Shown here in pieces: positions 44,392 to 52,674 of a stretch of 64,000 bases of DNA; the stretch's first letter is position 1, and every line of letters begins with the position of its first letter. Under the pieces are notes generated by a model. That model searched no databases. It was not told the DNA's origin and was given only the letters and a program-made list of their open reading frames with translations. Source of the DNA: Croceibacterium soli. GTDB lineage: Bacteria > Pseudomonadota > Alphaproteobacteria > Sphingomonadales > Sphingomonadaceae. Location of the stretch: the NCBI RefSeq assembly GCF_009828065.1, contig NZ_WTYK01000002.1, positions 186,001-250,000 on the forward strand. Direction: 5' to 3'. Both the position numbers and the translations under genes were made by a program.

Positions 44392-44699
44392 GCAACGTCA
44401 CTCTCGAGATCGCCGGGCGCAAGTTCGCCGTCGCCTGCGCTCCGGGGGAGGAACAGCACATCGCGATGCTCGGCCGCACGATCGACGAGAAGCTGGCCGG
44501 CATGCCGAACGTCACCAACCAGTCGGAAGCCCGCGTCCTGCTGTTCGCCGCGCTCCTGCTGGCGGACGAGAATCACGAGCTGAAGCAGGCCCGGCCCACC
44601 GCCGAACCCGCCCCCGATATCGCCGAACCGTTGGAAGCTCTCGCCGAACGGCTCGAATCTCTCGCGATGCGGCTTGAGAACGGGCCCGCGAGCTCCTAA
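44388..44699 (+). CDS. zapA: Cell division protein ZapA
   Basis: 103 residues; binds and bundles FtsZ at the division ring. N-terminal globular part SNVTLEIAGRKFAVACAPGE followed by MLGRTIDEKLAG and a C-terminal coiled coil (PLEALAERLESLAMRLENG). Position before 6S RNA and the 5-formyl-THF cyclo-ligase gene is the conserved proteobacterial order. Confidence 0.9.
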   Translation: MSNVTLEIAGRKFAVACAPGEEQHIAMLGRTIDEKLAGMPNVTNQSEARVLLFAALLLADENHELKQARPTAEPAPDIAEPLEALAERLESLAMRLENGPASS

Positions 44700-44734
44700 A
44701 TAGGGATCGGCGGGACTGCCCGGCACGCGCCGAC

Positions 44735-44860
44735 AGAATATCCCTGAGGCTATAAGCAATCCATGGGAGTTGTCCCTGTTCGGTCCACGGGTTCGTCCTG
44801 AGGTCCGATGCATACGGCGCCCACCTGACGTTAGGCGTCAGAGGATTTCCCCGGCTCCGA
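44735..44860 (+). ncRNA. ssrS: 6S RNA (approximate ends)
   Basis: The gap between zapA and the 5-formyl-THF cyclo-ligase gene is the usual home of 6S RNA, which binds sigma-70 RNA polymerase. A closing stem can be drawn between 44740-44747 and 44838-44846 (ATCCCTGA with TCAGAGGAT, one bulged A), and an inner irregular stem includes TCGGTCC / GGTCCGA. The unpaired purine-rich segments on both sides fit the open-promoter-like bulge. Ends are estimates; CCATGGG and CCCATGG (44761, 44871) could extend it. Confidence 0.6.
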
Positions 44861-44960
44861 CCCATGGTGGTTCCGCCACTTCGCCGACAAGTCGAGCCGA
44901 CGTCTCGACAATCGGCGCAACTGTCTCGACTTCGACCCACGCGAACGGCATGTGAAGCGC

Positions 44961-45551
44961 ATGTCCGATCCCGAAATCATCCAGCAGAAGAAATCCATCC
45001 GTAACCGCCTGCGCAAGGCGCGCGTGGAGCATGCCGCATCGCTGCCGAAGCAGGTCAGCGCGCTGGTGTTCCACCGCCCGCCTACCGCAGTTGTCGACAT
45101 GGTGCCGGAAGACGCCGTGATCGGCCTCTACCGCGCCGATCCCGGCGAGGCCCCGGCATCGTCTTACGCCAAGTTCTTCTTCGAGCGCGGCCACACCATC
45201 GCCCTGCCCTGGCTGGTCGATCTCAACACGCCGATGCGATTCCGGGTCCATACCGATCCGTACGGGGAGTCGGATCTCGCCAAGGGCTACTTCGGGCTCA
45301 TGCAGGGGTCGGAAGATGCGCCCGAAGTCGTGCCCGACGTGCTGTTCATGCCGCTGGTGGCCTTCACCGCGAAAGGCGACCGGCTCGGCCAGGGCGGCGG
45401 TTTCTACGACAAATGGCTCGGCGCCCATCCGGACGTGATCCGCATCGGCCTGGCCTGGGACATGCAGGAAGTGCCCGAATTGCCGATCGAGCCGCACGAC
45501 ATGCCGCTGACCGCGATCGTCACGCCCACGCGCCTGCTCGGGCCGTTCTGA
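44961..45551 (+). CDS. 5-formyltetrahydrofolate cyclo-ligase
   Basis: Converts 5-formyl-THF to methenyl-THF with ATP. 196 residues: basic N-terminus KKSIRNRLRKAR, ATP-binding ALPWLVDLNTPMRFR, and the C-terminal signature MPLVAFTAKGDRLGQGGGFY. ATG at 44961 was taken over GTG at 44952. Directly follows the putative 6S RNA, as in many proteobacteria where they are co-transcribed; the YgfA/Fau name is widely used. The stop shares a base with the next start. Confidence 0.92.
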   Translation: MSDPEIIQQKKSIRNRLRKARVEHAASLPKQVSALVFHRPPTAVVDMVPEDAVIGLYRADPGEAPASSYAKFFFERGHTIALPWLVDLNTPMRFRVHTDPYGESDLAKGYFGLMQGSEDAPEVVPDVLFMPLVAFTAKGDRLGQGGGFYDKWLGAHPDVIRIGLAWDMQEVPELPIEPHDMPLTAIVTPTRLLGPF

Positions 45552-45763
45552 TGCGCAAGGAGCCGAGCCTGCGCATTCCCCTGGGCATCCTGGCCCTGCT
45601 CGCGGGACTGATCGCCTATGCTTTGGGGATCGCCTGGGCTTCGCAGTGGATCGGGCAACTGCCGGTCTGGGCGCAGACCGCGATCTACCCGGTGCTCGGC
45701 GTGGTCTGGCTGCTGCCGCTGCGGCGGTTTCTGATCTGGATGGAAACCGGCCGCTGGCGCTAA
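45551..45763 (+). CDS. DUF2842 small membrane protein
   Basis: 70 residues with two membrane helices (IPLGILALLAGLIAYALGIA and AQTAIYPVLGVVWLLPLRR), the second ending in the DUF2842 tail FLIWMETG. Start ATG at 45551 shares a base with the upstream stop, so translation is coupled. Function unknown; the family is restricted mainly to alphaproteobacteria. Confidence 0.8.
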   Translation: MRKEPSLRIPLGILALLAGLIAYALGIAWASQWIGQLPVWAQTAIYPVLGVVWLLPLRRFLIWMETGRWR

Positions 45764-45778
45764 CCAAAAGGTTCCAAG

Positions 45779-45855
45779 TGGCGCGAGTGACGGGGCTCGA
45801 ACCCGCGACCTCCGGCGTGACAGGCCGGCACTCTAACCAACTGAGCTACACCCGC
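45779..45855 (-). tRNA. tRNA-Asp (anticodon GTC)
   Basis: 77 bases with encoded CCA. Acceptor GCGGGTG pairs with CACTCGC (one G-U), D arm GCTCAGTTGGTTAGAGT, anticodon stem CCGGC/GCCGG around CTGTCAC (GTC), T arm GTCGCGGGTTCGAGCCCCG. About 200 bases of downstream gap up to bkdB show no gene. Confidence 0.95.
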
Positions 45856-46058
45856 GTTTTTCGGTGTCGCACCGCTTGGAAGCCGCGCCACTAAGGCAGG
45901 CGATCCGGGGTGTCAACAGGTCCGCGCGAGGCTTTTTCACAAGGCGCGGCAGAAGAGGGATACCGGGCCTGGGCGAAGTGGATTTCCACAGGTTCGGGCG
46001 GTCACAAACAGCCAGTTCTCGGCGCAGAACCGCGATTCCGGCGCGGCGCCCTCGCGAA

Positions 46059-47459
46059 TCAATCGGCCAGCAGGAGCACCGGCGTTTCGATCAGCTTCTT
46101 CATCTGCTGCACGAAAGCCGCCGCGTCGTAGCCATCGACCACGCGGTGATCGCAGCTGATCGACACGTTCATCAGCTTGCGCTTCTCGATCCGCTCCCCG
46201 CCCATTCCGTCGGCCACGAACATCGGCCGCTCGACGATGCGGTTGGGGCCGATGATAGCCACTTCGGGCCGGTTGATGACCGGAGTCGTCGCCACGCCGC
46301 CCAAGGGCCCGAGCGAGGTGACCGTCAGCGTCGAGCCCGAAAGCTCGTCCGACCTGGCGCTGCCGTCGCGCGCCGCTTCGGCCAGCCGCTGGATCTCCGC
46401 CGCGAGCTGCCACAGGTTCCGGGTCTGGGCGTCGCGGATTACCGGCACCATCAGCCCGCCATCGGTCATCGTCGCCATACCGAGGTGGACCGAACCGTGG
46501 CGGGTGACCACGTTCGCCTCGTCATCATAGCGCGCGTTGATCATCGGGAACGCCGGCAGCGCGCGGCAGATCGCGGTGATCAGCAGCGGCAGCAGCGTGA
46601 GCTTGGGCTTGCTGCCGCGGTTCGCGTTGAGATCGGCGCGCAGCCTCTCGAGATCGGTGACGTCGCATTCCTCGACATAGGAGAAGTGCGGAATGTTGCG
46701 CTTCGACGCCGCCATGTTCTCGGCGATCCGGCGGCGGAGCCCGATGACCTTGATCTGCTCGTCGCGCATCCGGCGGCCGGCCGGAGCGAAACCCTTCGCG
46801 CCGCTATAGGCGAGGAACGCATCGAGATCGGCATGGCGAATGCGGCCGTCCTCGGCCGGTCGGACTTCGGCGAGATCGATGCCGAGTTCGTCGGCGCGCT
46901 TGCGCACCGCGGGGGAGGCCAGGACTTTGGCTGAAGGCCTGGCGCTCTTCCCCTCACCCGTTCGGGCTGAGCTTGTCGAAGCCCCGTTCTTCTCTTCTGG
47001 CGCCGCGCTCGAAGAAAAGGACGGCCCTTCGACAGGCTCAGGGCGAACGGGTTCTGGAGGTGGTGCGGAATCCTGCGGACGAGGCTCGTCCACCGCCTCC
47101 GCCTGCTCGCGCGTATCTTCCACATCCTCCGCAGTCGACGTCTCAGCCGCGATCCGCTCCTCGACCGCCTCGGCCTTGGGGGCAGGCGCTTCCTCCACGA
47201 GGTCCATCGGGATCTCGCCGTCGGTCTCGATCACCACCAGGCGCGAGCCGATGGCGATCACGTCACCCTCCTCGCCCGCGACTTCGACGATCCGTCCCGC
47301 GACCGGGCTTTCCATCTCGACCGTCGCCTTGTCGGTCATCATGTCGGCCAGGCGGTCGTCTTCCTCGACCATGTCGCCAACTTTGACGTGCCAGGCGACG
47401 ATCTCGGCTTCGGCGATGCCTTCGCCGATGTCGGGCAGGTTGAAGGTGAAGCGGCTCAT
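46059..47459 (-). CDS. bkdB: Branched-chain 2-oxoacid dehydrogenase E2 (dihydrolipoyl acyltransferase)
   Basis: 466 residues: one lipoyl domain (about 3-80) with lipoyl Lys44 in TDKATVEM, an acidic linker, a peripheral subunit-binding domain (LASPAVRKRADELGIDLAEV) and the acyltransferase core with catalytic SCDHRVVDGYDAA. Forms the core of the complex oxidising 2-oxo acids from Val, Leu and Ile. The linker (about 136-168) contains an in-frame palindromic repeat read as PVRPEPVEG...STSSARTGE. Four bases after bkdA2. The E3 gene is not in the window. Confidence 0.92.
   Translation of the reverse strand: MSRFTFNLPDIGEGIAEAEIVAWHVKVGDMVEEDDRLADMMTDKATVEMESPVAGRIVEVAGEEGDVIAIGSRLVVIETDGEIPMDLVEEAPAPKAEAVEERIAAETSTAEDVEDTREQAEAVDEPRPQDSAPPPEPVRPEPVEGPSFSSSAAPEEKNGASTSSARTGEGKSARPSAKVLASPAVRKRADELGIDLAEVRPAEDGRIRHADLDAFLAYSGAKGFAPAGRRMRDEQIKVIGLRRRIAENMAASKRNIPHFSYVEECDVTDLERLRADLNANRGSKPKLTLLPLLITAICRALPAFPMINARYDDEANVVTRHGSVHLGMATMTDGGLMVPVIRDAQTRNLWQLAAEIQRLAEAARDGSARSDELSGSTLTVTSLGPLGGVATTPVINRPEVAIIGPNRIVERPMFVADGMGGERIEKRKLMNVSISCDHRVVDGYDAAAFVQQMKKLIETPVLLLAD
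46957..47052. repeat. Repeat family A pair inside bkdB, in frame
   Basis: Arms CACCCGTTCGGGCTGAGCTT and GACAGGCTCAGGGCGAACGG are inverted and enclose about 45 bases. Translated within the E2 interdomain linker as about 32 residues. Same unit as 6455-6650 and 56911-56982. Confidence 0.85.
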
Positions 47460-47463
47460 CGCG

Positions 47464-48525
47464 TTAGGCTCCCAGCAGCTTGTCGATGGCCTCGCCGATA
47501 CGGATCGGCCCGGGGAAGTACGCCCATTCCAGGCTGTGCGGATAAGGCGTGTCGAAGCCGGTCACGCGCTCGACCGGGGCTTCCAGGTGATAGAAGCAGC
47601 GCTCCTGCACCTGGGCGGCGAGTTCGGCGCCGAAGCCGGAGGTGCGCGTCGCCTCGTGTATCACCAGGCAACGCCCGGTCTTTTCCACCGAGTTTTCCAC
47701 AGCCTCGATGTCGAGCGGCAGGAGCGTCCGGAGGTCGAGGATCTCCGCGTCCACGCCCTTCTCGCGGCACACCGCTTCGGCGACATGGACCATCGTGCCG
47801 TAAGTCAGCACCGTCATTGCGTGCCCTTCCCGCACCGTTCGCGCCTTGCCGAGAGGGATCGAGTAATACCCTTCCGGCACCCGCGCGTCGGGATGGTCCT
47901 TCCACGGCTTGGTCGGCTTGTCGTAATAGCCGTCGAACGGGCCGTTGTAGATCCGCTTGGGCTCGAAGAAGATCACCGGATCGTTGTCCTCGATCGCGGC
48001 GATCAGCAGGCCCTTCGCATCGTGCGGCGTGCTCGGCACGACAGTCTTGAGCCCGGCCACGTGGGTGAAGATCGCCTCCGGGCTCTGGCTGTGGGTCTGT
48101 CCGCCGAAGATGCCGCCGCCGAAGGGGCTGCGCACAGTCATCGGGGCGATGAACTCGCCGGCCGAGCGATAGCGCAGGCGGGCCGCTTCGCTGATGAGCT
48201 GGTCGAGCCCCGGATAGATATAGTCGGCGAACTGAATCTCCGGCACGGGCCTCAAGCCATAAGCGCCCATCCCCACGGCGGCGCCGATGATGCCGTTCTC
48301 GCTGATCGGCGTGTCGAACACGCGGGTCTTGCCGTACTTCTCCTGCAGGCTCGCCGTGGCGCGGAACACGCCGCCGAAGTAGCCGACGTCCTCGCCCATC
48401 ACGATCACATCGGGATCGCGTTCGAGCATGATGTCGAGCGCGTCGTTGATCGCTTCGATCATGTTCATCGGCCGGGCCGGCGCGTCGGCCAGGCTGACGA
48501 CGTCGTCGCGGCTCACTGTGGCCAT
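47464..48525 (-). CDS. bkdA2: Branched-chain 2-oxoacid dehydrogenase E1 beta subunit
   Basis: 353 residues. Transketolase-like pyrimidine domain with VMGEDVGYFGGVFRAT, PISENGIIGAAVGMGAYGLR and QSPEAIFTHVAGLK, then a C-terminal domain (EILDLRTLLPLDIEAV, PYPHSLEWAYFPGP). Features fit the branched-chain rather than pyruvate form. Start 48525 overlaps bkdA1 by 13 bases, so subunits are made in step. Confidence 0.93.
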   Translation of the reverse strand: MATVSRDDVVSLADAPARPMNMIEAINDALDIMLERDPDVIVMGEDVGYFGGVFRATASLQEKYGKTRVFDTPISENGIIGAAVGMGAYGLRPVPEIQFADYIYPGLDQLISEAARLRYRSAGEFIAPMTVRSPFGGGIFGGQTHSQSPEAIFTHVAGLKTVVPSTPHDAKGLLIAAIEDNDPVIFFEPKRIYNGPFDGYYDKPTKPWKDHPDARVPEGYYSIPLGKARTVREGHAMTVLTYGTMVHVAEAVCREKGVDAEILDLRTLLPLDIEAVENSVEKTGRCLVIHEATRTSGFGAELAAQVQERCFYHLEAPVERVTGFDTPYPHSLEWAYFPGPIRIGEAIDKLLGA

Positions 48526-49793
48526 TTGATCTGCCTTTCGCGGATCGCCTGCTCGGCCTGTTCCTCGAGGTGCCAGGGCAACTCCTCGAAAACATCCTCG
48601 AACATCGTGTGGAACGGATGGTGCAGGCCATGGCCGAGGATGCCGTTCTTCTCGGCCTCCTTGGTCGCCGCCTTGACCTGCTCGGCCAGGGCGCGGTCCA
48701 TCTCCTGCTGCTGCTCCTCCGACCATTCGCCCAGCGCGATGAGGTGCTGCTTGAGGCGCATGATCGGATCGCCGAGCGGCCATTCCTCGCGCTCCTGCGC
48801 GGAGCGATAGGCGGAAGGGTCGTCCGAAGTCGAATGGCCTTCGGCACGGTAAGTGAAGTGCTCGATCAGCGTTGGCCCGTTGTTGGACCGGGCACGGTCG
48901 GCCGCCCAGCGGGTCGCGGCATAGACCGCCAGCGGATCGTTGCCGTCGATCCGCAGCCCGGCGATGCCATAGCCGATCGCCCGCGCCGCGAATGTCGTCC
49001 GCTCGGCTCCGGCGAAGCCCGAGAAGCTCGAGATCGCCCACTGGTTGTTGATCACGTTGAAGATGACCGGCGCGTTGTAGACCGCCGCGAAAGTCATGCC
49101 GGAGTGGAAGTCCCCCTCGGCCGTGCTGCCTTCCCCCAGCCAGGTCGCGGCGATCCGGCTGTCGTGGCGGATCGCGCTGGCCATCGCCCAGCCGACCGCC
49201 TGGGGAACCTGGGTCGCCAGGTTGCCGCTGATGGTGAAGAAGCTGTGCGCCCGGCTCGAATACATGATCGGCAGCTGGCGGCCCTTCAGCTTGTCTCCAC
49301 GGTTCGAGTAGATCTGGTTGATCATCTCGAGCAGCGGATAGTCGCGCGCGATCAGGATGCCCTGCTGGCGGTAGCTGGGGAACACCATGTCGTCCGACGC
49401 CAGCGCGTGCGCGGCGGCGACACTGGTCGCCTCCTCCCCGGTGCACTTCATGTAGAAGCTGGTCTTGCCCTGCCGCTGGCCGCGGTACATCCGCTCGTCG
49501 AACGCGCGGGTCAGCGCCATGTGGCGCAGCATCCCGCGCAGCTTGTCCGGCGTGAGGCGCGGATCCCATGGACCGTGGGCCTGGTGATCGTCTCCCAGCA
49601 CGCGCACGAGATCGGTGCAGAGCGGATTGGTATCGCTGGGTGCGCAGGCTTCGTCGGGCCGCATCTGTGCGCCGGCCTGCGGCACCGGGATGTGCGAGAA
49701 ATCGACCGCGTCGCCGGGGCGGAACTTCGGCTCCGGCACATGCAGTGCGAGCCGCGGGCGGTTGTACCCTCCCCCTTCGCCCTGCTTCGCCAT
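48513..49793 (-). CDS. bkdA1: Branched-chain 2-oxoacid dehydrogenase E1 alpha subunit
   Basis: 426 residues. The long N-terminal segment PRLALHVPEPKFRPGD is specific to the bacterial 2-oxoisovalerate E1 alpha. ThDP motif runs from GEGSTAEGDFHSG to INNQWAIS; RTTFAARAIGYGI and the phosphorylation-loop-like HSTSDDPSAYR follow. Partners E1 beta and E2 downstream. Gateway of branched-chain amino-acid breakdown and source of branched acyl-CoA primers. A perfect palindrome lies in the promoter region. Confidence 0.94.
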   Translation of the reverse strand: MAKQGEGGGYNRPRLALHVPEPKFRPGDAVDFSHIPVPQAGAQMRPDEACAPSDTNPLCTDLVRVLGDDHQAHGPWDPRLTPDKLRGMLRHMALTRAFDERMYRGQRQGKTSFYMKCTGEEATSVAAAHALASDDMVFPSYRQQGILIARDYPLLEMINQIYSNRGDKLKGRQLPIMYSSRAHSFFTISGNLATQVPQAVGWAMASAIRHDSRIAATWLGEGSTAEGDFHSGMTFAAVYNAPVIFNVINNQWAISSFSGFAGAERTTFAARAIGYGIAGLRIDGNDPLAVYAATRWAADRARSNNGPTLIEHFTYRAEGHSTSDDPSAYRSAQEREEWPLGDPIMRLKQHLIALGEWSEEQQQEMDRALAEQVKAATKEAEKNGILGHGLHHPFHTMFEDVFEELPWHLEEQAEQAIRERQIKWPQ

Positions 49794-49843
49794 GCGACTC
49801 TCCCCTTTGTAAGGAAATTCTACGTATGCGACATTTTATTAGC

Positions 49844-49857
49844 CGACCGCTCGGTCG
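49844..49857. promoter_or_regulatory. Candidate operator upstream of bkdA1
   Basis: CGACCG-CT-CGGTCG, a perfect 6-base inverted repeat with a 2-base spacer, resembles TetR-family operators of the GACCG-N2-CGGTC kind. It lies 51-64 bases before the bkdA1 start, in the 100-base gap to the thyA stop. Regulator unknown: no regulator gene is adjacent. Confidence 0.45.
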
Positions 49858-49893
49858 TCAACTCGTGTGATGCGGACTGTCTGGAACGCCATG

Positions 49894-50862
49894 TCAGACG
49901 GCGACCGGCGCCTTCAGCGCTCCCTGGGGGGCGTAGCCGGTGACCTCGAAATCCTCGAAGCGGTAGTCGAAGATCGTCGGCGGGTTCCGCACGATCGCCA
50001 GCCGCGGTTCGCCTGCGGGCTCGCGCGCAAGCTGCGCTTCGATCAGTTCGCCGTGGTTGAGATAAAGGTGCGTATCGCCGCCCATCCAGACCAGCTCGCC
50101 CGGCTCGTAGCCCGCCTGCTGCGCGGTCATGCGGGTGAGCAACGCGGCGCCGAACAGGTTGAACGGCAGGCCCAACGCAACGTCACAGCTGCGCTGATAA
50201 AGCACGCAGGATAGGCGGTCGCCGGCGATGTGGAACTGGTAGGTCTTGTGGCAAGGCGGCAGCGCCATCCGGTCGAGCTCGGCGACGTTCCAGCCTTCGA
50301 TGATGTGCCGCCGGCTGCCTGGGTTGCTGCGCAGGCTTTCGACCACTTGCGCAACCTGATTGATGCCGGGACCTGAGCGGTAGAGCCCCTCGCCCGCCGG
50401 CTCGTAAGTCGGCCAGTCGACCCATTGCTTGCCGTAGACCGGGCCGAGGTCCCCCCAGGCGGCGGCGAAAGCTTCGTCCTCCACGATCCGCCGCTCGAAC
50501 TCCGCTTGCGCGATTTCATCGCCGGTGGCCTTGCGGTACTTGGCCAGCGGCCAGTCGCTCCAGATCGTCACGCCCTGCTGCAGCAGGGAGCGGATGTTCG
50601 TCTCGCCGGTCAGGAACCACAGCATCTCCCGCGCGGCAGCCTTCCAGTAGACCCGCTTGGTCGTCAGCAGCGGCACGCGGCCCTCAGCCAGATCGAAGCG
50701 CAGCTGGGTGCCGAAGATCGACCGTGTGCCGATTCCCGTGCGGTCGATCCGCTCGTCCCCTTCACTCCAGATGCGCCGCATCAGGTCGATATACTGCCAT
50801 TCCCAATGACGCTCAGGGGGGCGCTGAGGAGAAGAATCGCTCGTGAATGCGGCACTGGCCAT
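49894..50862 (-). CDS. thyA: Thymidylate synthase (folate-dependent, ThyA)
   Basis: Makes dTMP from dUMP with methylene-THF. 322 residues, longer than E. coli ThyA (264) because of an insert around 100-160 that is usual in alphaproteobacteria. dUMP/folate motifs: TGIGTRSIFG, WRxEMLWFL-like REMLWFLTG, catalytic Cys in LPPCHKTYQF, and RSCDVALGLPFN. The C-terminus ends APVAV as in ThyA. Downstream of it on the other side is a divergent tRNA-Pro. Confidence 0.95.
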   Translation of the reverse strand: MASAAFTSDSSPQRPPERHWEWQYIDLMRRIWSEGDERIDRTGIGTRSIFGTQLRFDLAEGRVPLLTTKRVYWKAAAREMLWFLTGETNIRSLLQQGVTIWSDWPLAKYRKATGDEIAQAEFERRIVEDEAFAAAWGDLGPVYGKQWVDWPTYEPAGEGLYRSGPGINQVAQVVESLRSNPGSRRHIIEGWNVAELDRMALPPCHKTYQFHIAGDRLSCVLYQRSCDVALGLPFNLFGAALLTRMTAQQAGYEPGELVWMGGDTHLYLNHGELIEAQLAREPAGEPRLAIVRNPPTIFDYRFEDFEVTGYAPQGALKAPVAV

Positions 50863-50974
50863 GCCCTCTGCGCTACCACTGCAAATGCCCGCTTGCCACC
50901 CCGCACACCCGTGCCTATAGGGCCGCCTCTGCCTCGCCCCCGGAACCCAATTCGCTTGGGCCGGGAGCGCCGGT

Positions 50975-51051
50975 CGGGGAGTAGCTCAGCCTGGTAGAGC
51001 ACTGTCTTCGGGAGGCAGGGGCCGGAGGTTCGAATCCTCTCTCCCCGACCA
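50975..51051 (+). tRNA. tRNA-Pro (anticodon CGG)
   Basis: 77 bases with encoded CCA. Acceptor CGGGGAG pairs with CTCCCCG; anticodon stem CTGTC/GGCAG encloses TTCGGGA (CGG); T arm CCGGAGGTTCGAATCCTCT region complete. A short T-rich run (TTTTTCTT) follows at once and may end transcription. Confidence 0.95.
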
Positions 51052-51129
51052 TTTTTCTTCATAGCGCTGCGGCACTTGGCTTCGACGAAGCCGGCCGCCG
51101 CGCGATGTGCCCCGATCCACGGATTGCAA

Positions 51130-51147
51130 CTGTAACCATCTTGTAAT
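51130..51147 (+). promoter_or_regulatory. Pho-box-like direct repeat upstream of purF
   Basis: CTGTAAC (51130-51136), a 4-base spacer, and TTGTAAT (51141-51147) reproduce the 7-4-7 layout and 11-base period of PhoB sites, each half matching the consensus at 6 of 7 positions. It ends 53 bases before the purF ATG. Whether PhoB binds here is unknown; one match of this quality could be chance. Confidence 0.35.
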
Positions 51148-51199
51148 CGGGCGCGACAATCGCCATTGGAAGCGCGCGCCCGGCGACTCCCAAGGACAT

Positions 51200-52672
51200 A
51201 TGAACCTCACCCATCCTTTTCTCGATGCGGACGGCGATAAGCTGCGCGAAGAATGCGGCGTTTTCGGCGTGATCGGCGCGTCCGAGGCGGCAGCGGTCTG
51301 CGCGCTCGGCCTCCATGCCTTGCAGCACCGCGGCCAGGAAGCCGTCGGCATCACCAGCTTCGACGGCGCGGAGTTCTACACCCGCCGCGGGCTCGGCCAT
51401 GTGGCCGACAACTTCTCCAGCGGCGAATCGATCTCCGAACTGCCGGGCACGATGGCTGCCGGCCATGTCCGCTATTCCACCACCGGCGGCGCCGGCCTGC
51501 GCAACGTCCAGCCGCTCTACGCCGATCTCGCCAGCGGCGGCTTTGCGGTGGCGCACAACGGCAATATCTCGAACGCCGGGCACTTGCGGACCGAACTGGT
51601 CAACAAGGGCGCGATCTTCCAGTCGACCAGCGACACCGAAGTCATCATCCACCTCGTCGCCACCAGCCGCTATCCCACGATGCTCGACAAGCTCGTCGAT
51701 GCCCTGCGGATGGTCGAAGGCGCTTACTCGCTGATCGTCATGACGCCGCGCGGCATGGCCGCCTGCCGTGATCCGCTGGGTATCCGTCCGCTGGTCATGG
51801 GCAAGCTCGGCGACGCGACCGTCTTCGCCAGCGAGACCGTGGCGCTCGACGTGGTCGGCGCCGACTTCGTCCGCCAGGTCGAACCGGGCGAGTTCATCGA
51901 GGTCGATTTCGACGGCACGCTGCGGTCCCACCGCCCGTTCGGCGACCGTCCCTCGCGCCCGTGCATCTTCGAGCATGTCTATTTCAGCCGGCCGGATTCG
52001 ATCTTCAACGATCGCTCGGTCTACCAGTCGCGCAAGATGATCGGCGTCGAGCTGGCCAAGGAAGCGCCGGTCGTGGCCGATCTGGTCGTGCCGGTGCCGG
52101 ACAGCGGCGTGCCCGCCGCGATCGGCTACTCGCAGGAATCGGGCATTCCGTTCGAGCTTGGCATCATCCGCTCACACTATGTCGGCCGCACGTTCATCCA
52201 ACCCTCTGACGGGGCGCGCAACGCCGGCGTGAAGCGCAAGCACAACGCCAACCGCGCGCTGGTCGAAGGCAAGCGCATCGTGCTGATCGACGATTCGATC
52301 GTGCGCGGCACCACCAGCCTCAAGATCGTGCAGATGATGCGCGATGCCGGGGCCAAGGAAGTTCACTTCCGCGTCGCCAGCCCGCCCACCGGGCACGGCT
52401 GCTACTATGGTGTGGACACCCCCGAGCGCTCCAAGCTCCTCGCCGGCCGGATGGACGTCGCCGCGATGTGCGAATTCATCCAGGCCGACAGCCTTTCGTT
52501 CGTCTCGATCGACGGTCTTTACCGGGCGGTCGGCATGGCCGGGCGCGACGATGCCTGCCCGCAATATTGCGACGCCTGCTTCACCGGCGACTATCCGACT
52601 TCGCTGACCGACCTGGTCGATCGGCGGCAGACGGACGCGCAGCTCTCCTTCTCTGCCAACAAGGTCGCCTGA
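51200..52672 (+). CDS. purF: Amidophosphoribosyltransferase
   Basis: First step of purine synthesis: glutamine plus PRPP gives phosphoribosylamine. 490 residues. An 18-residue propeptide is followed by the Ntn nucleophile Cys19 (REECGVFG); the glutaminase domain (VRYSTTG, HNGNISN) leads to the PRTase domain with the PRPP loop RIVLIDDSIVRGTT. C-terminal CPQYCDACF adds Cys residues that, with upstream Cys, may hold the Fe-S cluster of the B. subtilis-type enzyme. AAGGA precedes the ATG. Confidence 0.95.
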   Translation: MNLTHPFLDADGDKLREECGVFGVIGASEAAAVCALGLHALQHRGQEAVGITSFDGAEFYTRRGLGHVADNFSSGESISELPGTMAAGHVRYSTTGGAGLRNVQPLYADLASGGFAVAHNGNISNAGHLRTELVNKGAIFQSTSDTEVIIHLVATSRYPTMLDKLVDALRMVEGAYSLIVMTPRGMAACRDPLGIRPLVMGKLGDATVFASETVALDVVGADFVRQVEPGEFIEVDFDGTLRSHRPFGDRPSRPCIFEHVYFSRPDSIFNDRSVYQSRKMIGVELAKEAPVVADLVVPVPDSGVPAAIGYSQESGIPFELGIIRSHYVGRTFIQPSDGARNAGVKRKHNANRALVEGKRIVLIDDSIVRGTTSLKIVQMMRDAGAKEVHFRVASPPTGHGCYYGVDTPERSKLLAGRMDVAAMCEFIQADSLSFVSIDGLYRAVGMAGRDDACPQYCDACFTGDYPTSLTDLVDRRQTDAQLSFSANKVA

Positions 52673-52674
52673 GG

